Assembly (NCBI GenBank): GCA_032622095.1
Contig: CP136065.1
Span: 149,983,577-150,047,576, forward strand
DNA from: Siphonodentalium dalli
Lineage: Eukaryota; Mollusca; Scaphopoda; Gadilida; Siphonodentaliidae
DNA: 64,000 nucleotides
Direction: 5' to 3'
Below the pieces are notes generated by a model that made no database searches, was not told where the DNA came from, and saw only the letters and a list, made by a program, of their open reading frames with translations. A program made the translations under genes and the position numbers. Below, one piece after another: positions 22,512-32,400 of the stretch (its first letter is position 1; the number at the start of each line of letters is the position of its first letter).

Positions 22512-23242
22512 TTAATCTACCTACATGTACATGAACTGCTTAAGAGCCAAAACCGACATTGGATTGTATGGGAGGCTAAATATATTCACTTTTATTAATT
22601 TAATTGCGCTGAAGTGCAATCCAATTGCACAGAAGAACAACTCAATTGCGCAATTCATTCATTTTAAGGGAAGTCAATTGTGTAAAAGCTAATTTTCTTA
22701 TCTGATCTCACACCCCTACCAATGTGTAACTGGTGAAATCGAATTGACGAAACTCCTAGTATATGACTTAGAATATATAGACAACGAAATTCAATAAATA
22801 TCACCTGAGTTACAAGTTCGTATATGTGTACGGACGGATCTACAGACGGACGGAACCCTCGGCTAAATGCCTCAGGGGCATAATGTGGGCATAATTATAA
22901 TACATGCAAGTCAACATTGCATTCAGCCACCTGAGTATGTAATCGACATCCTACCTAGGCTGTTTTTATATTCTATATATGTATGACTCTTGTCCGCACA
23001 TTAACAATGATTTTCATGGTGTTCAAACCCATAATATATCGTCATCGAACCATGGGCCGACGCACCGATGATGAAACGTTCTGTTGATTTTGAAAAGAAT
23101 TTATTACAATGACCTGATGACCTATGTGACCTGACCATTTCCCGCCACTTCAAGCCATGCAGCGTCATCTATGCTCACGATTGATGAAAATTACTTCCCA
23201 TGATTCCTATTAAAGAGTTTTGGCGCGAATGATTAGGCTTAA

Positions 23243-23829
23243 AGGGGTACTGTACGACAAATGTTGTTGTTGGTTTTTATAGTCTCCGAGTCGGAGAATA
23301 AGGTAACAATTTTTTCATTATTTGAAAGTCTGTTGAGTACGAAGTAGTGTTACGGATGACAAATTTACCGGAATGCAAAAATACAAATTGTCGTTGTCGA
23401 GTAATTTTTGTACAGTTTTCAACCAAATGAATCAAATAAAAGTTATATTATATGCATACTAGTCCCATATAATCATTTAAGTTATTGTATCGTCGCTAGT
23501 CAGTGAGTGGCTTGAGTGTTCTCCCCGTATCATCATAATATTTTAAGCGATATCGTATGTGCGATCGGTTTAACAATCCAGTATCCCTCAATTACTTTAT
23601 CTGATTACGGAAATTCGTAATTTAATTGACGCCATTTTATGGCTCCAGTCATAAATTCAATTTATATCAAATTATTAACTTTTAAATTATAAAATTTTAA
23701 AATAGCCTATTAACCTGAGCGTTTACAGAATATACATCTTCGACTCAAATTACTTATGTTTCTATATATTATCGATATTAGATCGTTGTTGTCACCGGAA
23801 ATTTAATGAAAATGGCGTACAGTACCCCT
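23243..23829. mobile_element. TTAA-target element, AGGGGTACTG family
   Basis: 587-bp copy flanked by TTAA (23239-23242, 23830-23833). Ends are AGGGGTACTGTACG and the inverse CGTACAGTACCCCT. Nearly identical in body to the copies at 29823 and 60642, so the family moved fairly recently. Non-coding. Confidence 0.88.
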
Positions 23830-24233
23830 TTAATGCACCAAAAGTTCCATAAATCCATCTATTGTATTGTATAAAACAGAATAAACAATAAATATTGTGA
23901 TTTTTCCTTCAGCAAAACAACGCTAATTTAGAACTGCATCGAAGAAGGGTGAAATAGACGCGCACCAGCACATTTCCGAGGCGGGATTTTCCCCGCCGGT
24001 TAATTAAACGCCATTTAAAGACATATTATGTACTTGTTCGGGAGCCTGAAACTGGTAAATTAGTATTCAGGTGCAATGCCAACTGGAGGAATGTGGCATT
24101 CTACTAACATCACTCCATAGAAAACATTGCCTGAACTACGCTAAATTGTAAATATTTACTACTCGAATCGGGACGCTTCTATCGGCGACAAACTAACGAA
24201 AACGATTTCGCTATCGGCAGTCACTGCATTTAA

Positions 24234-24269
24234 TCTCATATATATTTTGAAGACCTCTGTTTGTTTGTT

Positions 24270-24309
<40 letters not shown>

Positions 24310-24789
24310 ATTGATACAAATCTACGATTCTCGACCGATCGGGACGAAACTTGGTACGTGTGTGTAGTTTGACCAGGCGGTGAACGTTGTCGTATTGGCG
24401 AGCCCGTGCGGCGCCCGTGCAGCGCATGCGCAGACGAGATCTCGGAAACGGGTGGAGCTATCGACTTCAAATTTGCTATGTGAATGTATCTTGCCCCGGA
24501 TGCGAATTTTATCGGGTCGCCGAGCCCGTGCGACGCCAGCTTCGCGCATGCGCAGACGAGATCTCGGAAACTGGTGGAGCTATCGACTTGAAATTTGCTA
24601 TGTGAATGTATCTTGCCCCGGATACGAAATTTATCGGGTCGCCGAGCCCGTGCGACGCCAGTTTCGCGCATGCGCAGACCAGATCTCGGAAACGGGTGGA
24701 GCTATCGACTTGAAATTAGGTTTTTGAATAGCTATCGTCTTGAAATTTGTTTTTTGAATAGCCCGGACAACGTCGGGCTCATCGGCTAG
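24234..24789 (+). mobile_element. Helitron-like non-autonomous element, family 1
   Basis: 556-bp copy of the element at 7945-8518, on the opposite strand. It starts TCTCATATATATTTTGAAG after an A and ends ...CGGACAACGTCGGGCTCATCGGCTAG (arms GCCCG/CGGGC). After the (GTTT)/(GTCT) tract come about 122-bp tandem units at 24400, 24522 and 24644, each with a GCGCATGCGC palindrome. It abuts a second Helitron-like element without a spacer base. Confidence 0.82.
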
Positions 24790-25556
24790 TCTATTGTATA
24801 TTTTGGAAGATCTGTGTGTCTGTGTGTGTGTGTGTGTGTGATCGCGATGGACTCGAAAACGACCGAGCCGATTTCGATGAAACTTGGTATGTGGGGTATT
24901 TTCGGCCGGGGGTTGGCAAGGGCCTATCAATTTTCAGATCCGATGTCAACTTTTCACGTGCCGCGGTCAAATCTGTTTTTACGCTGTGTTACGGGACTTT
25001 CATTTGAGTTCGGTGCTTACAAATCGATTCGAAACAGCGCGAATAATAAAATGCCAGTCATAATAATGACACTGTGAGAATCTTTCGTGTTTCCTCTTTC
25101 CAACGATATATAATGCGTATGTATCCGTTTTAGTTATCTGCCTCGATTATCAAGAAGAAGTGGTACTATCTTCCATCAGGATAAAAACAATGCGTAACTT
25201 CTATGACGTCGTTAGAGTTCATAACGTTAGATCACGTTAACGCTTAACCGGCCGATGCATTTGACTGTTTCAGACGTCTTGGCGATATCTCGGGCACCGA
25301 TGGTAATTTATCTTTACGTTGAAACTTGATAATTAATGAGCGTGTGTATATGAGGCGCGTTTATATACTTGAGTGGAAATCAAATCGGGTTAAAAGGTCA
25401 AATCGGGTAAAACCGGATGGTTTTCGACGGGACTTTTGTCGGGTACTATTGTTCGGGCAGTGTTTTGGACGGGTCAAATCGTGACCCCACTTGACCTTGG
25501 CCTTCAAAATAGACAATTCAAGGTCAAACCCCGGACGAAGTCGGGTCACCTTCTAG
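24790..25556 (+). mobile_element. Helitron-like non-autonomous element, family 2
   Basis: 767-bp element starting TCTATTGTATATTTTGGAAG, followed by a (TG)n tract, and ending with a CCCCG-GACGAAGT-CGGG hairpin, then TCACCTTCTAG and a T. Its internal TTGACCTTGAATTG-type units are also found at 1-55 and 51820-52075. Non-coding. Its 5' T follows directly on the CTAG of the upstream copy. Confidence 0.75.
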
Positions 25557-25686
25557 TTAATATATAAGAATGATGGTGTGTGTTGTCAATTTAGATATAA
25601 TATTTGTACAAAAAAAAACTACTCTGAACAATATTATTCTCCATTTCTATTTGATCACCATACCGGAGTGTTTCACATCACTTTAA

Positions 25687-26152
25687 ATGTCTCAATCCTA
25701 TCAGACGGTCCCCATATCATCAAGATACAACAACAACAACAACAACAACATTTCTTCAACACGCCTTAGTTATCAGAATCGCCGGATTAATTGCAACAAA
25801 ATAATGCTAACCACTGTCAACAATGGTATCAAATTTCCCAAAACGTGTTATTTATCAACATTTATACAACAAAATTTGGCCGTATTATTACTTGAGTATC
25901 ACGAAATTTGGCCGTATTACCACTTGATTTTAGAGTTATCCATCGTAATCCGCAATTTTGTCAGAGACCCTCCGTTTGACGACCTTTTTCTGGGCCACAA
26001 ATAATTGCACATTTCAAGAAATAACAATCTTCAAAAATCGATATTTGATCACTCTGAGCTTTGATGTGTGGGTTCCTCGTCTAGAATAAAATAATTTTAC
26101 GCCCGAAGCCAAAGAAATGGTAATTTAGGTGCGTAATTCGAATAATGCATCT
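25687..26152. mobile_element. Diverged TTAA-target element, AGGTACTCAA family
   Basis: Begins TGTCTCAATCCTATCAGACGG just after the TTAA that ends the neighbouring element, contains the family segment TCTGAGCTTTGATG with CCCGAAGCCAAAGAAA, and ends before TTAA at 26153-26156. A (CAA)n microsatellite lies at about 25727-25750. It shares one TTAA with the element to its left. Confidence 0.6.
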
Positions 26153-26439
26153 TTAAAACTCTATGTCTATAGTCAACAGGACTGGTTCTAGCTGAATCAT
26201 TTGTAGCTCACAACATGGTCGTAAGTTCTAACTATTTCCAGTAAATTCCACAAAATGGTACGGCGAATGGACTTACAATACTAATTCCAAAAATATTAAC
26301 ATTGAAATGCGTTGCTAAAAAAAAAACCTCAAACTATCACCCTGTTCATATCTTCACTTCGTATACACACATAGTGCAATCACTACTCGCCAAAGATATG
26401 ATATAAATGGCCCGGTGATTTAGAAAATACAATTTTGAA

Positions 26440-26754
26440 ATATTGTGAACCAGTAAACATGAGATGTCAAAATTTCAATAGTTGGAAATTTCATAAATTT
26501 CACACAAAACAATATAGGTTGAAAGTGTTCTCGTAGTTTGATTTTCCAACGAATTATTAGCGGAGAATTTGTTGCTTTTATACTAACAGTGAAATATTTC
26601 CTGCTTTTGGTCAAAATCTTGGACTGAAATGGCAATCAGTTGGAAATTTTCCAACCTTAGAGGGGTGTCAGGTCGGAAATTTTCAACACTTGAAGAGGGT
26701 GTCAGCTCGGAATTTCCAACACGTGGAAAGCTTGGTGTCAGTCTAGATGCTAGA
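26440..26754. repeat. TTGGAAATTTCCAAC repeat, left of the LINE
   Basis: Several imperfect modules of CAGTTGGAAATTTTCCAACC, GGGGTGTCAGGTCGG and CAACACTTGAA. It continues at 32146 after the LINE. Confidence 0.7.
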
Positions 26755-26819
26755 ATACATGGAGAATATCAATAGGGACTTTCCAGTTTTCTACATTTAA
26801 AGGTCTCCCAAAAAGAAGT

Positions 26820-26942
26820 ATGCCATTACCGCCCAAATTTCGTGCAGCCAAGCTTCCGTTCGGAATAAGCGCAATTAGATTAATTTTGCTATTAACATTA
26901 CTACTTGTACGCAGTGGGTCCTTAGAACTCAACCCCGGTCCT
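26820..26942 (+). other. 2A-like translational recoding peptide at the LINE N-terminus
   Basis: Residues 1-41 of the LINE protein: a short basic start, a hydrophobic run (LILLLTLLLV, residues 21-30), then SGSLELNPGP with NPGP at 26931-26942. 2A peptides of RNA viruses and of some APE-type retrotransposons in sea urchin and other invertebrates use the consensus D(V/I)ExNPGP and release the nascent chain between Gly and Pro; some retrotransposon versions also act as signal sequences. Here E, N, P, G and P match, but the usual Asp is Ser and V/I is Leu, so activity could be reduced or lost. The hydrophobic run fits a leader of the dual-targeting type. The motif is seen; the activity is inferred. 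Confidence 0.7.
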
Positions 26943-28593
26943 GACGACATTCGTGATAATCCCAACGACGCACATCAAACAATCTCGATCTTTCATTTGA
27001 ACATAAGAAGTATTAGACATAAACTTTCGAAGCTGTTAGACGAAATAGAAGACTATGACATTTTATGTTTCACCGAAACCCACATCAATGCAACATTTCC
27101 TAGTAGTAACATACAGCTCCGCGGTTTCTCCGACCCTGTGAGATACGACGGTTCGAGCCACGGAGGAGGTATCGCAGTTTATTTCGCTGATCATCTCGTC
27201 TTTGAACGAATACCCTCTCTCGAATTCGAGGATTCAATCCTCTGGTTCAAGCTGACTTCCAGGGCCTCTCGCTACCTATAGTATGTGTCTCTTATCGCTC
27301 CGATCAATTTTGTTGCGGGAGGTACTGGGAGCTGATTGACCAATCCATATCTGACGCTCTTGACCTTAATATCCCTATGATCCTAACTGGCGACTTCAAC
27401 TCAAACGCATTAGACCCCTCATCAAAAATCAGGGAAATTATATCATTCTATAGTCTACGAAATGTCATTGAATCACCAACCAGAGTTACTTCGACCACAT
27501 CCACTCTTCTAGATCCCATCATAGTGAATGACTATGTTATTTGTCAATCTGAAGTGATCGACTTTGGAAGAGCCATATCAGATCACTGCGCCGTCATTGG
27601 GTACCTAAATTATGATTCAGACAGTAATGTCCCCTCCTTTCGGTTAGTCAGGAATTATACCAGATTTAATCTTGATGAAGCTGTAAAACTCATTCTGGAC
27701 CCAGAGAGGCTACACGCTATCGAAACAGCACCCAACATTGATTCAGCTACTGATATTTTCACCTCAAAATTCCTTGATATTATGGATAAAACAGTCCCTC
27801 AGTCTAGAGTATTAATAAGACATAAGGATAAACATTGGTTCACTTCAGAACTGCGAACGATGATCCGCAAAAGAGATAGACTGCGTAAAATTGCAATGAA
27901 GTCAAAAAACGACCATGATTTGGCAAAATTCAAAAAAGTGCGAAATAAAGTTAATAACATGAAAAAATACGCCAGAGCCCGCTACGAAGAAACACTTCAA
28001 AAAACTGTTCGGGACCATCCATCATCCAAATACTTTTGGCACTGCATAAAGGAAATTATGCAAACCAAACGTATCCCCCCTCTTACCGATGACAGTGGCA
28101 ACTTCGTGTTTGACGACCACACTAAAGCATCCATGCTCAATGGTGTGTTCATCTCGAATTCAGACCTCGACGAGTCGTCGTGTAGTCTACCAATATTTAC
28201 TCAGAAATGTAGCAACACAGTAACAGACATTGAATTCACAATCGATGATATAATTTGTGCTATTAGAACATTGAAACCGAATAAAGCATCTGGCCACGAT
28301 GGAATTACCGCTAACATGATCCAGATCACAAGCCCAGCTATATATTGCCACCCCCTTAAGGCTCTTTTTAAGAAATCACTCGAGTTTAATGATTTTCCGA
28401 CACAGTGGAAACAGGCAAATGTTATCCCTATATACAAGAAAAATGATAAATCCAGCTGTAAAAACTACCGCCCTATATCCTTACTCCCGTGCCTCAGTAA
28501 GATCATGGAGAAAATCGTTCTGAAATCCTTGTCCGCACATTTCTCAAATAATAATATACTATTCCAATACCAATCAGGATTTGTCCCCGGGCA

Positions 28594-29749
28594 CAGTATT
28601 CGCGCTGGACCGAAAAAAACTTTAGCCAAAAGTTTAGCCAAATGAAAATTTTATTAGCCAAATGAAAAAAACTTTAGCCAAATGTTTTTTGGCCAAATTA
28701 AAAAAAACTTTGGCCAAATTAAATCATCGTTTTCTGGTCGGTTCACAATTAATGACTAAAACGTAAAATCTAACAGACACAGGTAAAATACACAATAATT
28801 TAAATAATTTTCATGAACTAGAAGTATTTATATATATATATCATTTATTAAAAATTTATTAATCTTTATGTGAAAGAGTGATTTGGGGGTAACCCGGGAT
28901 TGTCCTTCTTAATGTCATTATTTTTTTGTTTTATATCAATATCTTTTTTAAATCATTAAATATTTATCCTTGCGATAATATCTAAGTGACATCTGGAAAC
29001 TAATAACTTAATATTGTTACGCCATTATCAAATTACAATCTGTCATAAAAGCATGCATATTATTTTGACTGTATCGGTATTGACGACAAATAGCCACAAA
29101 ATATCTGTCGTGATTCACATTTGGCTGATTAAGCTTTTGTCTTACACTTGGTGCTCATAAACCTCGACCGTCTTAAATACAATGTCATCATAAACGTGCA
29201 TTGTGCAGGCGCGCCGTGAGTGACCAGACAGACAATGGGCAGAATGGGGGATTAGGGGATTAAATGTAAAAATTAATAATGACCTTTTGCTGCTTCGTGC
29301 AGAGTGACATAATCTTTCTCCAGATTAAAACAGCCTGTTACGAACAAATTACTTATATACCGGCGTCAATGCACTTTACAAAACATTGCTTTCTTCACAT
29401 TGTCATAATTCAACCACGGTCGGTTTAATGTCCATGCGTCTTTGAATGTCCGTCTTGTGAAAACTAAAGATGATTGCATATCACTTTGTGATCGCTTGGT
29501 TGATAGAGTTGTCGATCGGATTTCCCTTTGTACGATATTTCATAAGTACGAAAATAATGAAATACTTTCGTCACATAACTTCGTCTTGAATGTCGATCTA
29601 TTGAGCGCTTTTATTAATTAGCTTTCTGGCTCCATGCTTTCAGTCTCCATTTGGGTTCAAAAAAAGTTTAGCCAAATGAAATTTTTAATTAGCCAAATTC
29701 GAAAAAGATTAGCCATTGGCTAATTTGGCTACCGACAGCGCGAACACTG
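28594..29749. mobile_element. Non-autonomous hAT element with 8-bp target duplication
   Basis: 1156-bp insertion in the LINE reverse transcriptase. Its ends are CAGTATTCGCGCTG and the reverse complement of CAGTGTTCGCGCTG (one mismatch), flanked by perfect CCCGGGCA duplications at 28586-28593 and 29750-29757. An 8-bp duplication and CAG-type ends are hAT hallmarks. Both subterminal regions carry many short TTTAGCCAAA-like repeats, possible transposase-binding sites. There is no long reading frame, so it must have been moved by a transposase from elsewhere. Removing the insert with one duplication restores the LINE frame (QSGFVPGHS). Confidence 0.9.
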
Positions 29750-29822
29750 CCCGGGCATAGCACAACTTTCCAGTTACTTGAGATATACCACACCCTGTGC
29801 CAAGCCCTTGATGAGAAGTTAA

Positions 29823-30415
29823 AGGGAGACTGTACCCAACATGTTGTTGTTGGTTTCTATAGTCTCCGAGTCGGAGAATAAGGTAACAATTTTCCCATTA
29901 TTTGAAAGTCTGTTGAGTACGAAGTAGTGTAACGGATGGCAAATTTACCGGAATGCAAAAATACAAATTGTCGTTGTCGAGTAATTTTTGTACAGTTTTC
30001 AACCAAATGAATCAAATAAAGGTTATATTATATGCATACTAGTCACATATACTCATTTAAGTTATTGTATCACCACTAGTCAGTGAGTGGCTTGAGTTTT
30101 CTCCTCGTATCATCATAATGTTCAAACGATCCTGTGTGCGATCGGTTTACAAATCCAGTATCCCTCAATTACTTTATTTGATTACGTCATGTACACGGGA
30201 ATTCGTAATTTAATTGACGCCATTTTATGGCTCCAGTCATAAATTCAATTTATATCAAATTATTAACTATTAAATTATAAAAATTTTAGATAGCCTATTA
30301 ACCTGAGCGTTTACAGAATACATCTTCGACTCAAATTATTTATGTTTCTATATATTATCGATATTAGATCGTTGTTATCACCGGAAATTTAATGAAAATG
30401 GCGTACAGTACCCCT
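29823..30415. mobile_element. TTAA-target element, AGGGGTACTG family (in LINE)
   Basis: 593-bp insertion with ends AGGGAGACTGTACC and GGCGTACAGTACCCCT between TTAA copies at 29819-29822 and 30416-30419. TTAA targets are used by piggyBac and Kolobok transposases; which applies here is open. The flanking LINE codons rejoin in frame across a single TTAA (GAG AAG TTA AAT), proving the boundaries. The first 35 bp have drifted from the 3' end, but the body matches the copies at 23243 and 60642 closely. No coding capacity. Confidence 0.9.
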
Positions 30416-32145
30416 TTAAATACGTCAGCAATATTTTGCGATATTTCCAAAGCGTTTGAGAGAGTCTGGCGCAGGGGGTTGTTATTCACTGGAACAATAC
30501 GGAGTTGGTGGAAACATCCACAACTGGCTCAACAGCTATCTCTCCAACAGATCACAACGTGTCTTAGTTGGTAACTCCTTTTCTGATTACCACGTTATTT
30601 CGGCAGGAGTCCCACAGGGATATATCCTTGGACCCTTTCTTATTCCTGACATATATAAATGATCTGGCAACGACCATACACTCCCGTACTCGTATGTATG
30701 CTGATGACACATGCTTTTTCACTGCCCAACCATCAGTCGAAGACAGTTCGCGGGAACTGTTCGAGGATTTGGATAGAGTATCTTGCTGGTCGAAACAATG
30801 GTTGGTTACATTCAATGCAGATAAAACAAAATCTATGGTGTTTTCGCTCACTCCCTCCGAAGATCATTTGGATCTTGATCTTGATGATCGTGACATTGAG
30901 CAAGTAGCTTGGAATTTCTATACAATCAAATCTTCATTGGGACACTCATATCAATGAAATATGCAGTCGAGTGGCAGCCAGACTTTCACAACTAAGGAGA
31001 ATAAAATTTCTTGTAAATAGACAAACCCTCGAAATAATGTTCAAAACTTATGTACTCCCGATTATGGAATATGGAGACGTTGTCTGTGACAACGCCCCCC
31101 CCCCCCATTGCCTCCTCCGGAACTCGACCGTCTCTATATTACTATATATAGTAAGTGGCGTGACACGTTCGGTATCTGATGAGAGAGTATTATTCGAACT
31201 TGGATGGGCTCCCCGTAAAGAAAGACGAAACCTTCATAAAATGCATACCTGGAACAAAATATTAACCTATCATGTCCCAAACTACCTCACAAATTTACTA
31301 CCCCATACTGTCAGTGAAGCATCTCGATACCCCATCAGAAACCCTTTGCGATATATAAACTACTTCACTAATACGGCCCGTTTCAAATCGAGTTTCATCC
31401 CGTCGATGATCGATGAATGGAATTTATCATGTAAAACGACCACCGACAACAAAAAACTTACTGACCCCTCATCAGAACCAACCAAATATGAAATCATAAG
31501 TAACATGTATAAAACATTTTGCAAACAAGAAATTACTATAAAACCCCCATCATACTATAACGCTGGTCAGAGGAAACTAAACATACTGCACTCGGCTGTA
31601 GACTCAGAAATAACTGTAGTGATCTAAACTTCGACAAACATGAAAATTATATCGCGGCCCAACCATCATGTAGTTGTGGTCACCCATGTGAAGACGCAAA
31701 CCATTTATTCTTCAGTTGTCCTTGGTACGCAGACTCCAGGGAACTTATGTGGGCAAGGTTGGATGAACTTAATGTATCTATCGTCTCTGAAAAAGATCTC
31801 CTGTTCGGCATCCCGCACTATAGTGAAACAATAAATACGCGCATTTTCGAGATAGTCCATTCATTTATTTATTCGACAGACCGCTTCTCATAAATGTTAC
31901 CCTACCCCCCACCGCGAGACCATAGCCACTCCAAACAGCTACAGGATGCAGCATCTACTTTAAACAATTTGAACCTATCTCTAAATACTTTTATTAGCAG
32001 CCGAATGCCAGAGCTAGGAGAGGGGCTCTGATAAGTTCCGCAACTTGTGCTCCGATCCTCTGTGCCCACACAACTATATGTTTGTAATAATATGTGTAAT
32101 TCGTATATATATTTGTGGGTCACAATAAATATGTTCATCATCATC

Positions 32146-32400
32146 TTGCAGTTTTCAGTTTCAGATTACAAAATGTTCTCCCACTGGTTGTGATGGGGTC
32201 CTGATCCCTCCTCGGTGGCCAGTCAAAAACTGTTAATTAATTTTTTTTAAATCGAGGCCTGAATTATCATGGAGTTAACACTCTATAGATGCTAGCATTT
32301 TGCAGTATTCCGGTTCAGATTTCAAACTTTTCTCCCACTGGGCTGAGGGGTCCTGGTTCCTTCCCGATGGCCAGTCAAAAACTGCTAATCAAATAAGCGA
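32146..32400. repeat. GATGCTAG/CCAGTCAAAAACTG modules, right of the LINE
   Basis: Two modules of about 140 bp, each with GTTCTCCCACTGG-like, GGTCCTG-TCCCTCC-like and GGCCAGTCAAAAACTGTTAA segments, joined by TAGATGCTAGCATTTTGCAG. The same modules occur at 59450-59720 and, inverted, at 60395-60500. Confidence 0.7.

Larger units (their letters stand above)
24019..25682. mobile_element. TTAA-target element, AGTGATGTG family, carrying two Helitron-like elements
   Basis: Outer element between TTAA at 24015-24018 and 25683-25686. Its right end (CCGGAGTGTTTCACATCACT) matches the copy at 47992-48370, and its left end begins AGACATATTATG. The insertion at 24234-25556 falls at the point where the 48.2-kb copy reads GCATTTAAATAATATATAAG without interruption. 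Confidence 0.78.
26820..31893 (+). pseudogene. LINE polyprotein (2A-like leader, APE endonuclease, reverse transcriptase), broken
   Basis: The frame opens with a hydrophobic leader and NPGP, then an apurinic-type endonuclease (FHLNIRSIRHKL, FTETHIN, LTGDFNSN and SDHCAVIG motifs), then reverse transcriptase (LKPNKASGHDGI, YRPISLLPCLSKIMEKIV, QSGFVPGHS, FCDISKAFERVW with the first catalytic Asp at 30440-30442, GVPQG, and YADD at 30697-30708). It ends with a CSCG...H...C zinc-knuckle-like tail (C-x-C-x3-C-x4-H-x4-C) and a TAA at 31891-31893. Frameshifts sit near 27247, 30490, 30630, 30925 and 31585. The canonical AFDRVW is AFERVW here. A C-run near 31090-31105 marks a short change in the thumb region. 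The hAT and TTAA insertions split the reverse transcriptase. The copy cannot make a working protein. Confidence 0.88.
26755..32145 (+). mobile_element. LINE of the jockey/CR1 group, decayed, with two nested insertions
   Basis: Non-LTR retrotransposon with a single reading frame for endonuclease plus reverse transcriptase. It is about 3.6 kb after removing the two insertions at 28594-29749 and 29823-30415. Both ends can be placed because the element interrupts a dispersed repeat: the left flank ends in a GTCAGTCTAGATGCTAG stretch and the right flank resumes with TTGCAGTTTTCAG, as in the uninterrupted copy at 59608-59660. The 3' end reads AATAAATATGTTC then ATC repeats, a short tandem tail as in CR1/L2-type elements. 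The 5' leader before the ATG is only about 65 nt, so the copy seems complete at its 5' end, unusual for LINEs. The exact clade (CR1, L2, Rex or Daphne-like) is not resolved by eye. Confidence 0.85.

Noticed and set aside
24400-24720. Regular repeats with about 122-bp period, considered as a CRISPR-like array
   Set aside because: The units are head-to-tail without unique spacers, in a eukaryotic transposon.
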